48,263 nucleotides of DNA, taken from NCBI GenBank assembly GCA_913063325.1, contig CAJXYE010000032.1, forward strand, positions 1 through 48,263, written 5' to 3'. Of this stretch, positions 1-9,557 are shown in pieces. Position numbers and translations under genes: made by a program. Source of the stretch: an uncultured Colwellia sp. (GTDB taxonomy: Bacteria; Pseudomonadota; Gammaproteobacteria; Enterobacterales; Alteromonadaceae). The notes beneath the pieces were generated by a model that searched no databases, was not told the origin of the DNA, and worked only from the letters and a program-made list of their open reading frames with translations. Numbering within the stretch: the first letter of the stretch is position 1; every line of letters starts with the position of its first letter.

Positions 1-535
1 AAGAGATAACTTATCAAAACAGCCCGTTGATGATTCAATTTGCGTGAACCCCTTGGAACTGGAGCGCATTATAGAGAGAGTTCAGTCATGAGCAAGCTTT
101 ATTTTCGTTTTTTTCATATTTATTGTATGTTCGGTTATAAATACTACAAACCATGCCCTACAATTGCACTTGTCAGCTTTCTTTACAATTAACCACATAA
201 GCCACCACCAATCACAAGTGAGGATAAAATACAGCAAATACAATCACCTAAACACATACAACACAACATACGACACATAATACTGACTATTCTTTCACTT
301 TAACCGGATTATTATGTAAATAAATTTTACATAATTAACACAACACTAACATTTAACCACCTATAAACCTCCTTATAACGCACTGAAAGCACCAACAATT
401 AACAATTATGCAACAAAGGCATTATTATTGCTTATAGTTGATACTCGCTATTTTTCATTTTGCTTTTGTAAATGAAGATAAAGAAAGTGTAATAAATATA
501 CACAGCGAAGATATAACAATAAATCGGAGATAAAC
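1..535. other. Gene-free AT-rich region upstream of the S8 protease
   Basis: No convincing coding frame is visible in this 535-bp stretch. The left 100 bp carry a candidate leftward promoter (separate entry). The remainder is very AT-rich and presumably holds the promoter and 5' leader of the protease at 536. A GGAG ribosome binding site lies about 6 bp before its ATG. Confidence 0.6.
68..96 (-). promoter_or_regulatory. Candidate leftward sigma-70 promoter
   Basis: On the minus strand there is a perfect TATAAT (68-73) with a poor -35 (CTTGCT, 91-96) at 17-bp spacing. It is followed by a GC-rich discriminator, GCGCTCC, of the kind seen at growth-rate-controlled stable-RNA promoters. Whatever it drives lies left of the window. 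The weak -35 keeps this tentative. Confidence 0.4.
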
Positions 536-3500
536 ATGCATTTCAAGAAATCCATAATTGGGAGTCTTATTACTTTAGCATTCACAGCCGCAACCTCTAA
601 TGCTGCTGTTGCGAACGAAGTTACTGTCGATACTAGTCAATTGAAATTAGTAGGTAATGAATTAAGTAGTAGTACACAAGCAACTAACTTCATTGTTCAG
701 CTAAAAGGTAATACTGCAATTACCCAAGCTCAAAATATTGGAGAACTTTTACCTAGCAATCAATTAGTCGCTAATACAGGTAATAATTATAACGCTTATA
801 CGCCTGCAATGACTGCTTACACTGAAGCAATGGAAAAGAAACAACAAGCAGTTGCTGGCTCTATTGGGTCAATTGAGATATTGCATTCTTTCAAACATAC
901 CTACAATGGATTTACCGCTAAACTTAATCCTGCTCAAAAGCAGCAGTTAGAAGCACATCCTGACGTTATTGGTGTTTGGGAAGACAAATTACAAATAGTC
1001 ACTACTGCAAATACCCCTGAATTTCTTGGTTTGACCGGTCCAACTGGTCAGCACACTATGGATATTAAAGGTGAAGGTGTCATTATCGGTATTATTGATA
1101 CTGGTATTTGGCCGGAAAACCCAAGTTTTGCTGATGACGGCTCTTATTCAGATCCAGCTGACTTAGGTTGGCAAGGTGCTTGTGATACAGGTACAGATGA
1201 AGCATTCTCATGTAACAACAAGCTTATCGGTGCTCGTTATTTTGGCGATAGCTTTAGCTCAACATATGCAATTCAGTATGAGTTAGGTGAATTTGATTCT
1301 CCACGTGATGCCGATGGTCATGGTAGTCATACAGCGGGTACAGCAGGTGGTAACGAAAATGTTGCAGCTGCACTTTCTGGTTTCGCAGCTGGCACAGTAA
1401 GCGGTATCGCTCCTCGTGCTCGTATCGCTGCTTACAAAGCTTGTTGGAATAGCGATTATGTTAGTCCTGAAGGCGATAAAGAACGTGGTTGTTTTTATGG
1501 CGATACTATGGCGGCAATTGATGCTGCTGTAACAGATGGTGTAGATGTAATTAACTACTCTATTGGTGGCAGCAGAACAGATTTAACTATTCCATCTACT
1601 GCTGCTATGTTAAATGCTGCTGCTGCAGGTGTATTCGTTTCAGTATCTGCAGGTAACGATGGTCCAGATAAAGAAACTATTGGTACTCCAGCTCCATGGG
1701 TAACAAGCGTAGCTGCCTCGACTTATAATGGTTCTTCAACTGTTATTGGTAAAGCACTAGAAGTAACTAGTGGTCCATTAGCCGATTCATCTTTCATGTC
1801 TGTTCCTGCTGGATTTTCACCTGCAGTAGCGGGACTGGCTGGTGAGCTTGCCTTAGCTGAACCAGTTGAAGCATGTGATGAAGCACCATTAACTAATGCT
1901 GAAGATTTAGCAGGTAAAGTAGCACTTATCGCACGTGGATCTTGTGCTTTTACTGAAAAGTTTATGAATGCGCAAAATGCTGGTGCTGTTGGTGTTGTAG
2001 TTTATACCTATGATGGTACTACACCATTTAGTATGGGTGGAGAAGATCCAGCTGTTACGATTACCGGTTCAATGGTTTCTTTTGACCACGGTCAAGCGTT
2101 AGCAGAAAGCGTTCAAGCTGAAAGCACCTCAGTAACATTTACTGACAATGCTTCTTCAGGCGAATCGGTAGAAGTAGGTAATACTATAGCCACCTTCTCG
2201 TCACGTGGACCGAACTTAAACACTTACGATATTATCAAACCTGATATTACCGCACCTGGTGTTAGAATCTTAGCGGCAACCACTGCTGCTCCTTTAAATG
2301 GTGCACATGGCGAAAACTTTAAATACCTTCAAGGTACCTCTATGTCTAGCCCGCACATTGCAGGTATGGCAGCATTGTTTAAAGAGTCTAATAGCTCTTG
2401 GACTCCTGCTCAAATCAAATCAGCATTGATGACAACTGCGCGTCAAGACTTAACAAAAGAAGACGGTGCAACACCAGCAGACCCGTTTGACTTCGGTTCT
2501 GGTCATGCAGCTCCTGTTTCAGCTTTAGACCCAGGTTTATTGTTTGATACTAACCTTGCAGATTACCTTGCATTTCTTTGTGGTCAAGATAAAGATGCAT
2601 TCGTTTCTGGTTACGATACAAGTTGTGCTCAATTAGCAACTGATGGCCACACTACTGACGCAAGTCAATTAAACCTTCCATCTATCGCTATTGCAGAATT
2701 ACTTGAAACGGAAACAATCTTTAGAACTGTGTCTAATGCAACACCTATCGGCTCTTCTTACTCTGTAACAATTGAAGCGCCTGAAGGTTTTGACGTTAGT
2801 GTGCAAACATTTGATGCTGAAGGTGTTGAAACTGAAGTTTCAACATTAGATGTTGCTGGTGAAAATGGCAAAGCTAGCTTTGGTGTTACGATTAGTGCTA
2901 CTGAAGTTACTGAAACTAATGCTTGGAAATTTGGTGCAATAACTTGGACTGATGGTGCTGGTCACTCTGTGCGTTTACCTCTAGCAATTAAAGCTGTTTC
3001 ACCAGTTAACATTGAAGTTCCAGCACAAGTTTCAGGTCAAATGAAACGTGGTCGCTACCGCTTCCCTGTTAAAATGCTATATACAGGTTCAACTTCAACT
3101 GATTACACTGGTTTAGTTGCGCCATTTGGCTCTGCTGGCAATGTAACTGCTGACGCTGATGGTACCTATGCATTTAACGAAGCAGGTTTAGGCTTCCACG
3201 GTTTTACAGTTCCAGAAGGTACTAAAGTTGCTCGTTTTAGTTTACGTGACAGTTTAGTTGCTGCTGATGGTGCTAACTTAGATATGCACATGTATCGTTG
3301 TGTTGAGTGGAGCTGTGCAGCAGTTACCACTGCAATGGAAACTGATTCAAATGAAGATATTATTTTAACTAACCCTCTTGCTGCTAATGATGGCGACGTG
3401 GGTACTTTATATATCATCTTTGTTCACGGTCAAAACCTAAACGGCGCAGCAGATACTGACTACACTATGTTAGGTTGGATTGCTGACAGCGCTGATAGCT

Positions 3501-3664
3501 CGACTCGTATTAGCTCAAGCACTAGAGCTATTAAAGGCCGTTATAACTACACAACTGTTTCATCACGTGGTTTAACACCTGGTACAGTTTATATGGGTGC
3601 GGTAACTTACTATAATGCTGAAGGCGAAGCTGAAGGTACTACAGTACTTGAACTAGGTAACTAG
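536..3664 (+). CDS. Secreted subtilisin-like serine protease (S8 family)
   Basis: A 1042-residue extracellular endopeptidase. Order of parts: Sec signal peptide (about 1-26, ending AAVANE), inhibitor I9-type propeptide (about 50-155), S8 catalytic domain (from about 175), an inserted PA domain (about 440-530), the end of the catalytic domain to about 660, then an Fn3-like domain and a C-terminal beta-rich region. The catalytic triad is visible as D188 (IIDTGIWPE), H262 (DGHGSHTAG) and S602 (GTSMSSPH); N374 (SAGNDGP) is the oxyanion residue. The PA insertion is typical of large S8A proteases of marine Alteromonadales and of plant subtilases. It probably degrades environmental protein for nutrition. 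It is monocistronic, ending in a strong terminator at 3728. The exact substrate and C-terminal processing cannot be read from sequence. Confidence 0.93.
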   Translation: MHFKKSIIGSLITLAFTAATSNAAVANEVTVDTSQLKLVGNELSSSTQATNFIVQLKGNTAITQAQNIGELLPSNQLVANTGNNYNAYTPAMTAYTEAMEKKQQAVAGSIGSIEILHSFKHTYNGFTAKLNPAQKQQLEAHPDVIGVWEDKLQIVTTANTPEFLGLTGPTGQHTMDIKGEGVIIGIIDTGIWPENPSFADDGSYSDPADLGWQGACDTGTDEAFSCNNKLIGARYFGDSFSSTYAIQYELGEFDSPRDADGHGSHTAGTAGGNENVAAALSGFAAGTVSGIAPRARIAAYKACWNSDYVSPEGDKERGCFYGDTMAAIDAAVTDGVDVINYSIGGSRTDLTIPSTAAMLNAAAAGVFVSVSAGNDGPDKETIGTPAPWVTSVAASTYNGSSTVIGKALEVTSGPLADSSFMSVPAGFSPAVAGLAGELALAEPVEACDEAPLTNAEDLAGKVALIARGSCAFTEKFMNAQNAGAVGVVVYTYDGTTPFSMGGEDPAVTITGSMVSFDHGQALAESVQAESTSVTFTDNASSGESVEVGNTIATFSSRGPNLNTYDIIKPDITAPGVRILAATTAAPLNGAHGENFKYLQGTSMSSPHIAGMAALFKESNSSWTPAQIKSALMTTARQDLTKEDGATPADPFDFGSGHAAPVSALDPGLLFDTNLADYLAFLCGQDKDAFVSGYDTSCAQLATDGHTTDASQLNLPSIAIAELLETETIFRTVSNATPIGSSYSVTIEAPEGFDVSVQTFDAEGVETEVSTLDVAGENGKASFGVTISATEVTETNAWKFGAITWTDGAGHSVRLPLAIKAVSPVNIEVPAQVSGQMKRGRYRFPVKMLYTGSTSTDYTGLVAPFGSAGNVTADADGTYAFNEAGLGFHGFTVPEGTKVARFSLRDSLVAADGANLDMHMYRCVEWSCAAVTTAMETDSNEDIILTNPLAANDGDVGTLYIIFVHGQNLNGAADTDYTMLGWIADSADSSTRISSSTRAIKGRYNYTTVSSRGLTPGTVYMGAVTYYNAEGEAEGTTVLELGN

Positions 3665-3727
3665 TCGGCTCTTTGCTTCCATCACTAGTGCCGTTTTAGG
3701 TGCTATTTAGAAAGTAGCTACAAAAAT

Positions 3728-3763
3728 AAAAGCCCTGTTAATGTAAGTTAACAGGGCTTTTTT
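3728..3763 (+). terminator. Rho-independent terminator of the S8 protease gene
   Basis: A 12-13-bp stem (AGCCCTGTTAA pairing with TTAACAGGGCT) with a 6-nt loop is followed by a run of seven T. The left arm is preceded by A's, so it may also work leftward. Its right arm supplies the last codons of the truncated transposase on the minus strand. Confidence 0.88.
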
Positions 3764-3984
3764 ATGTGTAAATTATGACCATATTGCTGAGCTAACCTTC
3801 CCCAGTAGTGACAACTACCACAACCCTCTAGGGCAACAATGCTAGATTTCTCTTTGACTAACAATTGTCTTAACTTATTCGGGCTCACTGCTTTATTGTA
3901 AATTAATTCACCATCGCTACTTATTTTACAAACTTGAATAACATTCTTTGCTAAATCTAACCCAATTACGTTACACTTTTTCAT
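3748..3984 (-). pseudogene. Truncated IS110-family transposase, N-terminal fragment
   Basis: The 78 residues start with a typical IS110-family RuvC-like N-terminus (IGLDLAKNVIQVC, then VALEGCGSCHYWGR). The D of GLDLAKN and the E of ALEGCG correspond to the first acidic residues of the DEDD site. Full-length members run to about 340 residues. Here homology stops after about residue 73 and the frame ends inside the protease terminator, so the rest of the catalytic domain and the whole C-terminal serine domain are gone. The start has an ATG at 3984 and the upstream non-coding DNA still has strong secondary structure. This is a decayed insertion, not a working transposase. Confidence 0.85.
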
Positions 3985-4200
3985 TGTATGGCTCCTTTTG
4001 TTTGGTTACAGCCAACCTACATTAGTTGGGTTGGTGGAGTCCATACATCGATTAATACACCACGGGGATGACGTCCGTGAGGCCGCGCATAAATAACGTT
4101 AGATAGCTGCAGCTACGTATAGCTATACATAAACTATCAAATCACCGAAAGTAGATACATGCTAACTTTCCTTTTTTAGGACTAGAAAGTTATGGGCATC
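3981..4200 (-). other. Structured non-coding end of the IS110 remnant, possible bridge-RNA relic
   Basis: Directly upstream of the transposase start the DNA can fold into nested stems. The outer pair is TGTATGGCTCC (from about 3983) with GGAGTCCATACA (about 4034-4045). Inside it CCAACCTA pairs with TGGGTTGG. Further out lie CACGG/CCGTG (about 4061-4080) and ATAGCT/AGCTAT. IS110-group elements encode a multi-loop guide (bridge) RNA in the non-coding end next to the transposase start, so a relic of that RNA is a reasonable inference. The outer boundary of the element is not visible. Confidence 0.4.
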
Positions 4201-4228
4201 AGGAAACCTTAATCAATAGCTATTTTGG

Positions 4229-4304
4229 GCTTGTGGCTTGTGGCTTGTGGCTTGTGGCTTGTGGCTTGTGGCTTGTGGCTTGTGGCTTGTGGCTTGTGGC
4301 TTGT
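4229..4304. repeat. GCTTGTG heptanucleotide tandem repeat, 10.9 copies
   Basis: Ten perfect back-to-back copies of GCTTGTG (4229-4298) are followed by a partial copy, GCTTGT (4299-4304). It lies in intergenic DNA between the IS110 remnant and the terminator of the PEP-CTERM gene. The perfect copies suggest recent slippage expansion. No open frame crosses it. Confidence 0.97.
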
Positions 4305-4315
4305 CAGTGGACAAT

Positions 4316-4346
4316 AAAAAAAGGCTTTACCTAAGTAAAGCCTTTT
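4316..4346 (-). terminator. Terminator of the PEP-CTERM gene at 4388-4915
   Basis: AAGGCTTTAC and GTAAAGCCTT form a 10-bp stem with a 4-nt loop. A run of A on the plus strand (4316-4322) becomes the U-tract for leftward transcription. The T-run on the other side is short, so the main direction is leftward. Confidence 0.85.
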
Positions 4347-4387
4347 CTATCATTAATACACCTAAAGCGTATCAATAAAGGTATGTA

Positions 4388-4915
4388 CTAGAACGTTTTT
4401 CGACGAGCAACTAACCCTGCCACTGCAGTTAGAAACAATACGAACGTCGCAGGAGTAGGGACAGATGAAACATCACCTAAAGTCACATCAAAAGAAAATA
4501 AAGCCGGGTCACCTGTTGACTGGTTCCATGCATCGATGTAATTATCATTTACACTAGGATCAGCCCAAAAAGAAGAGTCCCAGATAGTACCTGAAAAAGC
4601 ATAATCGTCATTAGTATCTGATACATCAAAATTTAAACTTGATAAGCCTGATTCCAAATCACTGCTGTTGAAATAAGCTTCAAACCCACCAAAATCGACT
4701 AAATCAAAACCAAAAAGGTTGAAAGAAACAAATTCTTCAACAATAAATTCATTCCCTTCCCACAGGAATGCTTCACCACTGTCGATAGTGACATTACCAA
4801 TCACAGCTCCGTTATCAAGAATATCTTGCGTAATTAATGCAGCATTCGCTGCACCTGTAAAACTTAACGCTAAAGAGATTGACAACAAAGCGCGTAAAAC
4901 TAATTTATTTAACAT
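4388..4915 (-). CDS. PEP-CTERM sorting-domain protein
   Basis: A 175-residue exported protein. It has a signal peptide (about 1-25, cleavage near GAANAA) and an acidic, aromatic-rich beta-type body. The C-terminus is VPTPATFVLFLTAVAGLVARRK: a P-T-P motif, then a hydrophobic helix, then a basic tail. That tripartite end is the PEP-CTERM signal recognised by exosortase, which releases the protein to the cell surface or into exopolysaccharide. No exosortase gene is in the window. The body matches no family I recognise. The start ATG follows an AGGAAGT sequence a few bases upstream. It has its own terminator at 4316. Confidence 0.8.
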   Translation of the reverse strand: MLNKLVLRALLSISLALSFTGAANAALITQDILDNGAVIGNVTIDSGEAFLWEGNEFIVEEFVSFNLFGFDLVDFGGFEAYFNSSDLESGLSSLNFDVSDTNDDYAFSGTIWDSSFWADPSVNDNYIDAWNQSTGDPALFSFDVTLGDVSSVPTPATFVLFLTAVAGLVARRKTF

Positions 4916-5319
4916 GTTACTTCCTATTTATAATATGGCTATTTTATTTTTATAGTATTAATAACGGTAAGCATAATGGCATATATAAGCATCATTAAAT
5001 CAAGACCGACATTACTTAACACAAGCTATTAAGCAATAATCGCGCCCAAACAAAAATAACTATAAATTACAACGCGATACCATAAAGGAAACACTTTAGA
5101 CACACTTCATTAACACTACACATATTTAGTGTAAAAAAACCTGACACTCAACCTGATAAGCAGTGCAGATGAATAAATTGTTATTATTTTAATCATTTAC
5201 TAGTTTATGTGCTTAAAAATAAGACTATACTTATGGGTTAATTGGCTTACCATATTAACGACTATCCTCGTTATAATATTTATTTACCCGTTAGCTATGA
5301 TTTATTAATAAGGTTTTCT
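4916..5319. other. Divergent intergenic region between the PEP-CTERM and DUF4124 genes
   Basis: About 400 AT-rich bases separate the two divergently read genes. The only structure I can point to is a small inverted repeat, ACACTA (5113-5118) with TAGTGT (5127-5132). It could be an operator but has no independent support. No promoter was assigned with confidence. Confidence 0.5.
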
Positions 5320-5808
5320 ATGAGCATAAAAACATTATCTTTCACTGCGGCCATATTAATGGGATCACTGCTTACCTCATCAGTCATTAACCTTGTTAAT
5401 GCAAAGGATATTGCTATATATCGTTGGGTTGATAAAAATAACGTGGTTCACTTTAGCCAGAGCCTGCCAAGAGGCGACGAATATACTGAACTAAGTACGG
5501 TTTCATCTTATAAAGCCTTATCTAAAGCAGAAAGAAAAATTATTGCAGAACAAGATACAGCAGATCAAAAAGTTGAGGTTCAAGAAAGGCAGTTGGATGA
5601 AGTCACCGCTAAAAATAAGGCTACCTATGACAAAAACTGTAAAGCAGCTCGTTTGAATATCAAAATGTTAAGCTCAGTTGATGACATACATATTAGTGAA
5701 GAGAAAAGTGATGGCACTATAGGTAGTCGACCATTAACTCCCACAGAAAAATCGGAGAAACTGGCATTGAGTAAAAAACACGAAGACCTTTATTGTGGTA
5801 ATGAGTAA
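5320..5808 (+). CDS. DUF4124-domain exported protein
   Basis: The 162-residue protein starts at the ATG at 5320; the open frame extends upstream to a TTG at 5242, but only the ATG puts a signal peptide (MSIKTLSFTAAILMGSLL...) at the N-terminus and an AAGG ribosome binding site in front. After cleavage comes the DUF4124 core, IYRWVDKNNVVHFSQSLP (about 40-57), typical of periplasmic proteins of unknown function in gammaproteobacteria. A charged, probably helical region (about 70-115) follows, with two cysteines (in KNCKA and LYCGNE) that could form a disulfide. Role unknown. Confidence 0.8.
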   Translation: MSIKTLSFTAAILMGSLLTSSVINLVNAKDIAIYRWVDKNNVVHFSQSLPRGDEYTELSTVSSYKALSKAERKIIAEQDTADQKVEVQERQLDEVTAKNKATYDKNCKAARLNIKMLSSVDDIHISEEKSDGTIGSRPLTPTEKSEKLALSKKHEDLYCGNE

Positions 5809-5818
5809 AACTAAATTA

Positions 5819-5853
5819 ACTTAGCCCTACTTATAATAGAAGTAAGGCTAAGT
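5819..5853. terminator. Hairpin between convergent DUF4124 and clpB genes
   Basis: ACTTAGCC-C-TACTT pairs with AAGTA-A-GGCTAAGT around a 7-nt loop, in the short gap between two genes that face each other. There is no clear T-run on either side. It may be a bidirectional terminator or a stabilising 3' hairpin. Confidence 0.5.
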
Positions 5854-5893
5854 AGTATTACGCTTTATCTAACTGCCCAAGTTCCGAGTAAGA

Positions 5894-8470
5894 TCACTTG
5901 GTAGTAAAAACCAGCCCCCCTTCGATAACACTCACTTCAATAGTACAACCTTTAGCAAATTCATTACCGAGTATTTTTTGTGCTAATGGGTTTTCAATAC
6001 CTTGTTGAATAGCTCTTTTTAAAGGTCTTGCACCAAAGATAGGATCAAAACCTGCGTCGGCTATTAACGAAAGCGCTTCATCACTTATTACTAAGCTTAG
6101 ATCCTGCGCGTTTAATCGTTCAGTTAGTGCTTGGAGTTGTATTTCAGCAATTTGCTTAATTTGCTCAGCAACAAGTGGATGAAACACCACTGATTCATCA
6201 ACACGGTTAATAAACTCAGGTTTAAAGTGATGCCCTAATATATTCATCACTTGCGCTTTCATTTCTTGATACTCACTATCACCAGCAAACTCTTGAATAA
6301 CCTCTGAGCCAATATTTGAAGTCATTATGATAACAGTATTTTTAAAATCAACAGTTCTACCTTGACCATCAGTTAATCTGCCATCATCAAGTACTTGTAG
6401 CAAAATATTAAAAACATCGGGGTGAGCTTTTTCTATTTCATCGAGTAATATAACTGAATAAGGTTTTCTACGTACCGCCTCAGTCAAATACCCCCCCTCT
6501 TCATAACCGACATAACCTGGAGGTGCGCCAACTAAGCGTGCAACCGAATGTTTTTCCATGAACTCAGACATATCGACACGAATTAATGCGTCTTGAGAGT
6601 CAAACAAAAATTCAGCAAGCGCTTTAGTCAATTCAGTTTTACCAACACCTGTTGGACCTAGAAACAAAAAGGATCCTATCGGTTGATTTGGATCACTTAA
6701 ACCTGCTCGTGAACGTCTAATAGCATTCGATACTGACGTTACGGCTTCATGTTGACCAATAACATTCTGGTGTAAACTATCTTCCATCTGTAATAATTTA
6801 TCACGCTCTTGTTCCAACATTTTAGCAACGGGAATACCAGTAGCGCGACTAAGAACATCTGCAATTTCAACATCAGTCACTTTATTTGCTAATAAAGTCA
6901 TTTCTTGCATTTCAGCTTGGCTAGCTAAATCTAATTGCTTTTCTAATTCAGGTAATCTTCCGTACTGCAACTCAGACATGCGATTTAAGTCGCCTGTTCT
7001 TCTTGCTGCTTCAAGTTCAATTCTCGCTTGCTCGAGTTCTTCTTTTATCGTATGAGCACCATAAAGTGCCGCTTTTTCAGTGGTCCAAACCTCATCTAAT
7101 TCATCATACTTTTGTTGTTTTTCTGTGATTTGCTCAGAGATAATGGCTAAGCGCTTAATGGAAGCTTCATCTTCATCTTTTTCCAACGCCCTTTGTTCAA
7201 GTTTTAACTGAATTAACCGTCGCTCAAGCCTATCTAAATCTTCTGGCTTAGAGTCCATTTGTAAACGAATGCTTGAGGCTGCTTCATCAATTAAATCAAT
7301 CGCTTTATCGGGTAATTGTCTATCACTGATGTAACGGTGAGACAAAGTGGCTGCTGCAACAATTGCAGGGTCGGTAATGTTTACTGAGTGATGCAGTTCA
7401 TAACGTTCTTTTAAGCCACGCAGAATAGCGATGGTATCTTCGACACTCGGCTCTTCTATTAATACCTTTTGAAAACGGCGTTCAAGTGCGGCATCTTTTT
7501 CTATGTACTTTCGGTATTCATCTAGGGTGGTAGCACCAACACAATGTAAATCACCACGGGCTAGTGCAGGTTTTAACATATTACCCGCATCCATCGCGCC
7601 ATCAGATTTTCCAGCGCCAACCATGGTATGCAATTCATCAATAAAGAGAATAACTTTACCTTCCTCTTTTGATAGTTCGTTTAAGACTGCTTTTAAGCGC
7701 TCTTCAAATTCACCTCTATATTTTGCCCCGGCAACAAGAGAGCCCATATCCAATGATAATACTCGCTTATTCTTCAAACCTTCAGGTACTTCATTATCGA
7801 CAATACGCTGAGCTAACCCTTCAGCTATAGCTGTTTTACCCACACCGGGTTGTCCGATAAGCACAGGATTATTCTTGGTACGTCGTTGTAATACTTGTAA
7901 AGTACGGCGAATTTCATCATCTCGACCAATAACGGGGTCTAACTTGCCCAACTCTGCACGTTCCGTTAAATCAACAGTATATTTATCTAGGGCTTGACGA
8001 ACACCTTCTGCGTTTTGATCATCAACCTTCTCACCACCACGAACATGATCAATTGCTGATTTTATCCGTTGTCGATTTGCCCCTAAATCTGCAAGTATTT
8101 TTCCTAGAGTACCTTTATCATCAATAGCAGCAAGTAAGAACATTTCTGAAGAAATGAATTTATCTGACATTTTTTGAGCATGTTTATCGCATAGATTTAA
8201 AACACGACCTGAAGCCGCTGACAATTGAACATCACCAGCACTATCTTGTACTTGGGCTAAAGAAGTTAACGCTTCATCGATTTTCTGACGTAAAGACCGT
8301 ACATCGACACCAGCACTCTTGAGTAATGCAATAATTGAGTTGCCATTTTGATTCAGCAACGCCAACATTAAATGGATAGGCTCAATAAATTGATGATCTT
8401 TGCCTAAAGCGAGTGATTGCGCATCAGCAATAGATTCTTGAAATGATTGGGTAAAACGATCTAAACGCAT
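5894..8470 (-). CDS. clpB: ATP-dependent protein disaggregase ClpB
   Basis: An 858-residue Hsp100 chaperone, the usual ClpB length. It has an N-terminal repeat domain (about 1-145), a first AAA+ module with Walker A GQPGVGKT (about 200-210), a long coiled-coil middle domain (about 405-525), and a second AAA+ module with Walker A GPTGVGKT (about 604-611) plus the sensor-2 GARPLKR near the C-terminus. It threads aggregated proteins through its hexamer, working with DnaK/DnaJ/GrpE. The middle domain separates it from ClpA and ClpC. It lies downstream of rluD and pgeF in the same order as in E. coli. GGAG precedes the ATG, and a separate promoter is visible upstream. Confidence 0.97.
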   Translation of the reverse strand: MRLDRFTQSFQESIADAQSLALGKDHQFIEPIHLMLALLNQNGNSIIALLKSAGVDVRSLRQKIDEALTSLAQVQDSAGDVQLSAASGRVLNLCDKHAQKMSDKFISSEMFLLAAIDDKGTLGKILADLGANRQRIKSAIDHVRGGEKVDDQNAEGVRQALDKYTVDLTERAELGKLDPVIGRDDEIRRTLQVLQRRTKNNPVLIGQPGVGKTAIAEGLAQRIVDNEVPEGLKNKRVLSLDMGSLVAGAKYRGEFEERLKAVLNELSKEEGKVILFIDELHTMVGAGKSDGAMDAGNMLKPALARGDLHCVGATTLDEYRKYIEKDAALERRFQKVLIEEPSVEDTIAILRGLKERYELHHSVNITDPAIVAAATLSHRYISDRQLPDKAIDLIDEAASSIRLQMDSKPEDLDRLERRLIQLKLEQRALEKDEDEASIKRLAIISEQITEKQQKYDELDEVWTTEKAALYGAHTIKEELEQARIELEAARRTGDLNRMSELQYGRLPELEKQLDLASQAEMQEMTLLANKVTDVEIADVLSRATGIPVAKMLEQERDKLLQMEDSLHQNVIGQHEAVTSVSNAIRRSRAGLSDPNQPIGSFLFLGPTGVGKTELTKALAEFLFDSQDALIRVDMSEFMEKHSVARLVGAPPGYVGYEEGGYLTEAVRRKPYSVILLDEIEKAHPDVFNILLQVLDDGRLTDGQGRTVDFKNTVIIMTSNIGSEVIQEFAGDSEYQEMKAQVMNILGHHFKPEFINRVDESVVFHPLVAEQIKQIAEIQLQALTERLNAQDLSLVISDEALSLIADAGFDPIFGARPLKRAIQQGIENPLAQKILGNEFAKGCTIEVSVIEGGLVFTTK

Positions 8471-8543
8471 TTGTATCTCCTAACTACCAAGTGGATTAAT
8501 GAATGAATCCAAATGAAAAATTTATTCTGTAACACATAGTTAA

Positions 8544-8571
8544 GTTATAAGGCTAAAAGATTATTTTTCAA
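8544..8571 (-). promoter_or_regulatory. Candidate clpB promoter
   Basis: On the minus strand TTGAAA (8566-8571) and TATAAC (8544-8549) are 16 bp apart, about 75 bp before the clpB start. A second TTGAAA sits just upstream (8577-8582, in CTTTGAAAA), resembling a heat-shock -35. No CCCCAT-type -10 was found at the right distance, so sigma-32 control is only a possibility. Confidence 0.5.
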
Positions 8572-8642
8572 TGAATTTTCAAAGATATGATAGATAAAAG
8601 CCATTACGACTACCTTAATGCGCTTGTTACATAACTACCATA

Positions 8643-9557
8643 TTATCGCCGACAAATAATACTCGCCATACGGCCGGTTATTTGCTCTTTTCTATAGGAA
8701 TAATATTTATCTTTTGCTTGGTAGGTACATTCTTCGAGATGAGCAATTACCCTAATGCCTAAAGACTCTAGTTGATGCTGTGCAATTTGATGTAAATTAG
8801 CTAAATACTTACCATTATCTTGCTTTACAAAGGCCTTGTTAAAAGCGATATCGTGGTGGGTAAATGCTTCTTTGACCTCAACGCCCACTTCAAAAGCATC
8901 TTTACCAATACACGGACCAAGCCAAGCAAGGATGTCAGCTGATTTGCTATGCATTTGCGTTACTGTTTTCTCAATTATATTCGCGACTAATGGCCGCCAG
9001 CCACCATGTATAGCAGCAATTTCAGTCCCATCTTTATGACTCAGTAATATCGGTAGGCAATCAGCTGTCATAATTGCCAAAGCAATGTTTTTTTGACGAG
9101 TGATACTCGCATCGGCAACAATCGCCTGCTCACTTGCCGTTGTGACTGTCGCGACAACATTACCGTGAACTTGCTCTAACCACTGAATATTGACTTGCTC
9201 AGTTTGCTTTGCATTTGATACGACTTGCTTAATTGATAACTGCTGGTTGATGAATTTTTTTAGCTCAAAGCGATTATCAATAACTCGGGCAGCGTTGTCA
9301 CCAACATGTAAACCTAGGTTAAAACCGCCATAAGGCAAAATTTCATTTTCTATCTTTGTCACTATAGAAGGAGAAACGGCTGAAGTTAACTCATGCTTTG
9401 GTAGTTGTGATGTGTTTTGTAAAGGCAGGCGTGTCGTTTGTAGTGCGAGGACTTTATCATTGAGTAGTTCTGATGATAAATGTGACCATTTTACCAACTC
9501 AAAAGTAGAGCGGGTAAAATGGTCTTGTTGACGATTATAAGTAATCGTCTTGGGCAT
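8643..9557 (-). CDS. pgeF: Peptidoglycan editing factor PgeF (YfiH / laccase-domain family)
   Basis: The 304-residue protein belongs to the YfiH/LACC1 family of cytoplasmic zinc enzymes. Members remove wrongly incorporated L-Ser from the peptidoglycan precursor, and purine nucleoside phosphorylase and adenosine deaminase activity has also been reported. The zinc ligands are H131 (QVHGN), C167 (TADCLP) and H184 (IHGGWRP), and the NLGLHVGD motif is present. The frame extends to a TTG at 9587, but the first ATG, at 9557, was chosen; this start overlaps the rluD 3' end by 23 bp, implying translational coupling. Relative to family members of about 245 residues, it carries an extra N-terminal stretch of roughly 50-60 residues before YGGFNLGLH. 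Synteny rluD-pgeF-clpB supports the call. Confidence 0.9.
   Translation of the reverse strand: MPKTITYNRQQDHFTRSTFELVKWSHLSSELLNDKVLALQTTRLPLQNTSQLPKHELTSAVSPSIVTKIENEILPYGGFNLGLHVGDNAARVIDNRFELKKFINQQLSIKQVVSNAKQTEQVNIQWLEQVHGNVVATVTTASEQAIVADASITRQKNIALAIMTADCLPILLSHKDGTEIAAIHGGWRPLVANIIEKTVTQMHSKSADILAWLGPCIGKDAFEVGVEVKEAFTHHDIAFNKAFVKQDNGKYLANLHQIAQHQLESLGIRVIAHLEECTYQAKDKYYSYRKEQITGRMASIICRR

Noticed and set aside
3166..3417. Minus-strand ORF inside the protease gene
   Set aside because: It is a shadow frame of a well-supported gene and has no ribosome binding site or recognisable domain. Other antisense frames in clpB, the RND permease and the sigma-54 regulator were rejected for the same reason.
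4229..4304. CRISPR array
   Set aside because: The repeat is a 7-bp unit with no spacers, so it is a simple tandem repeat.
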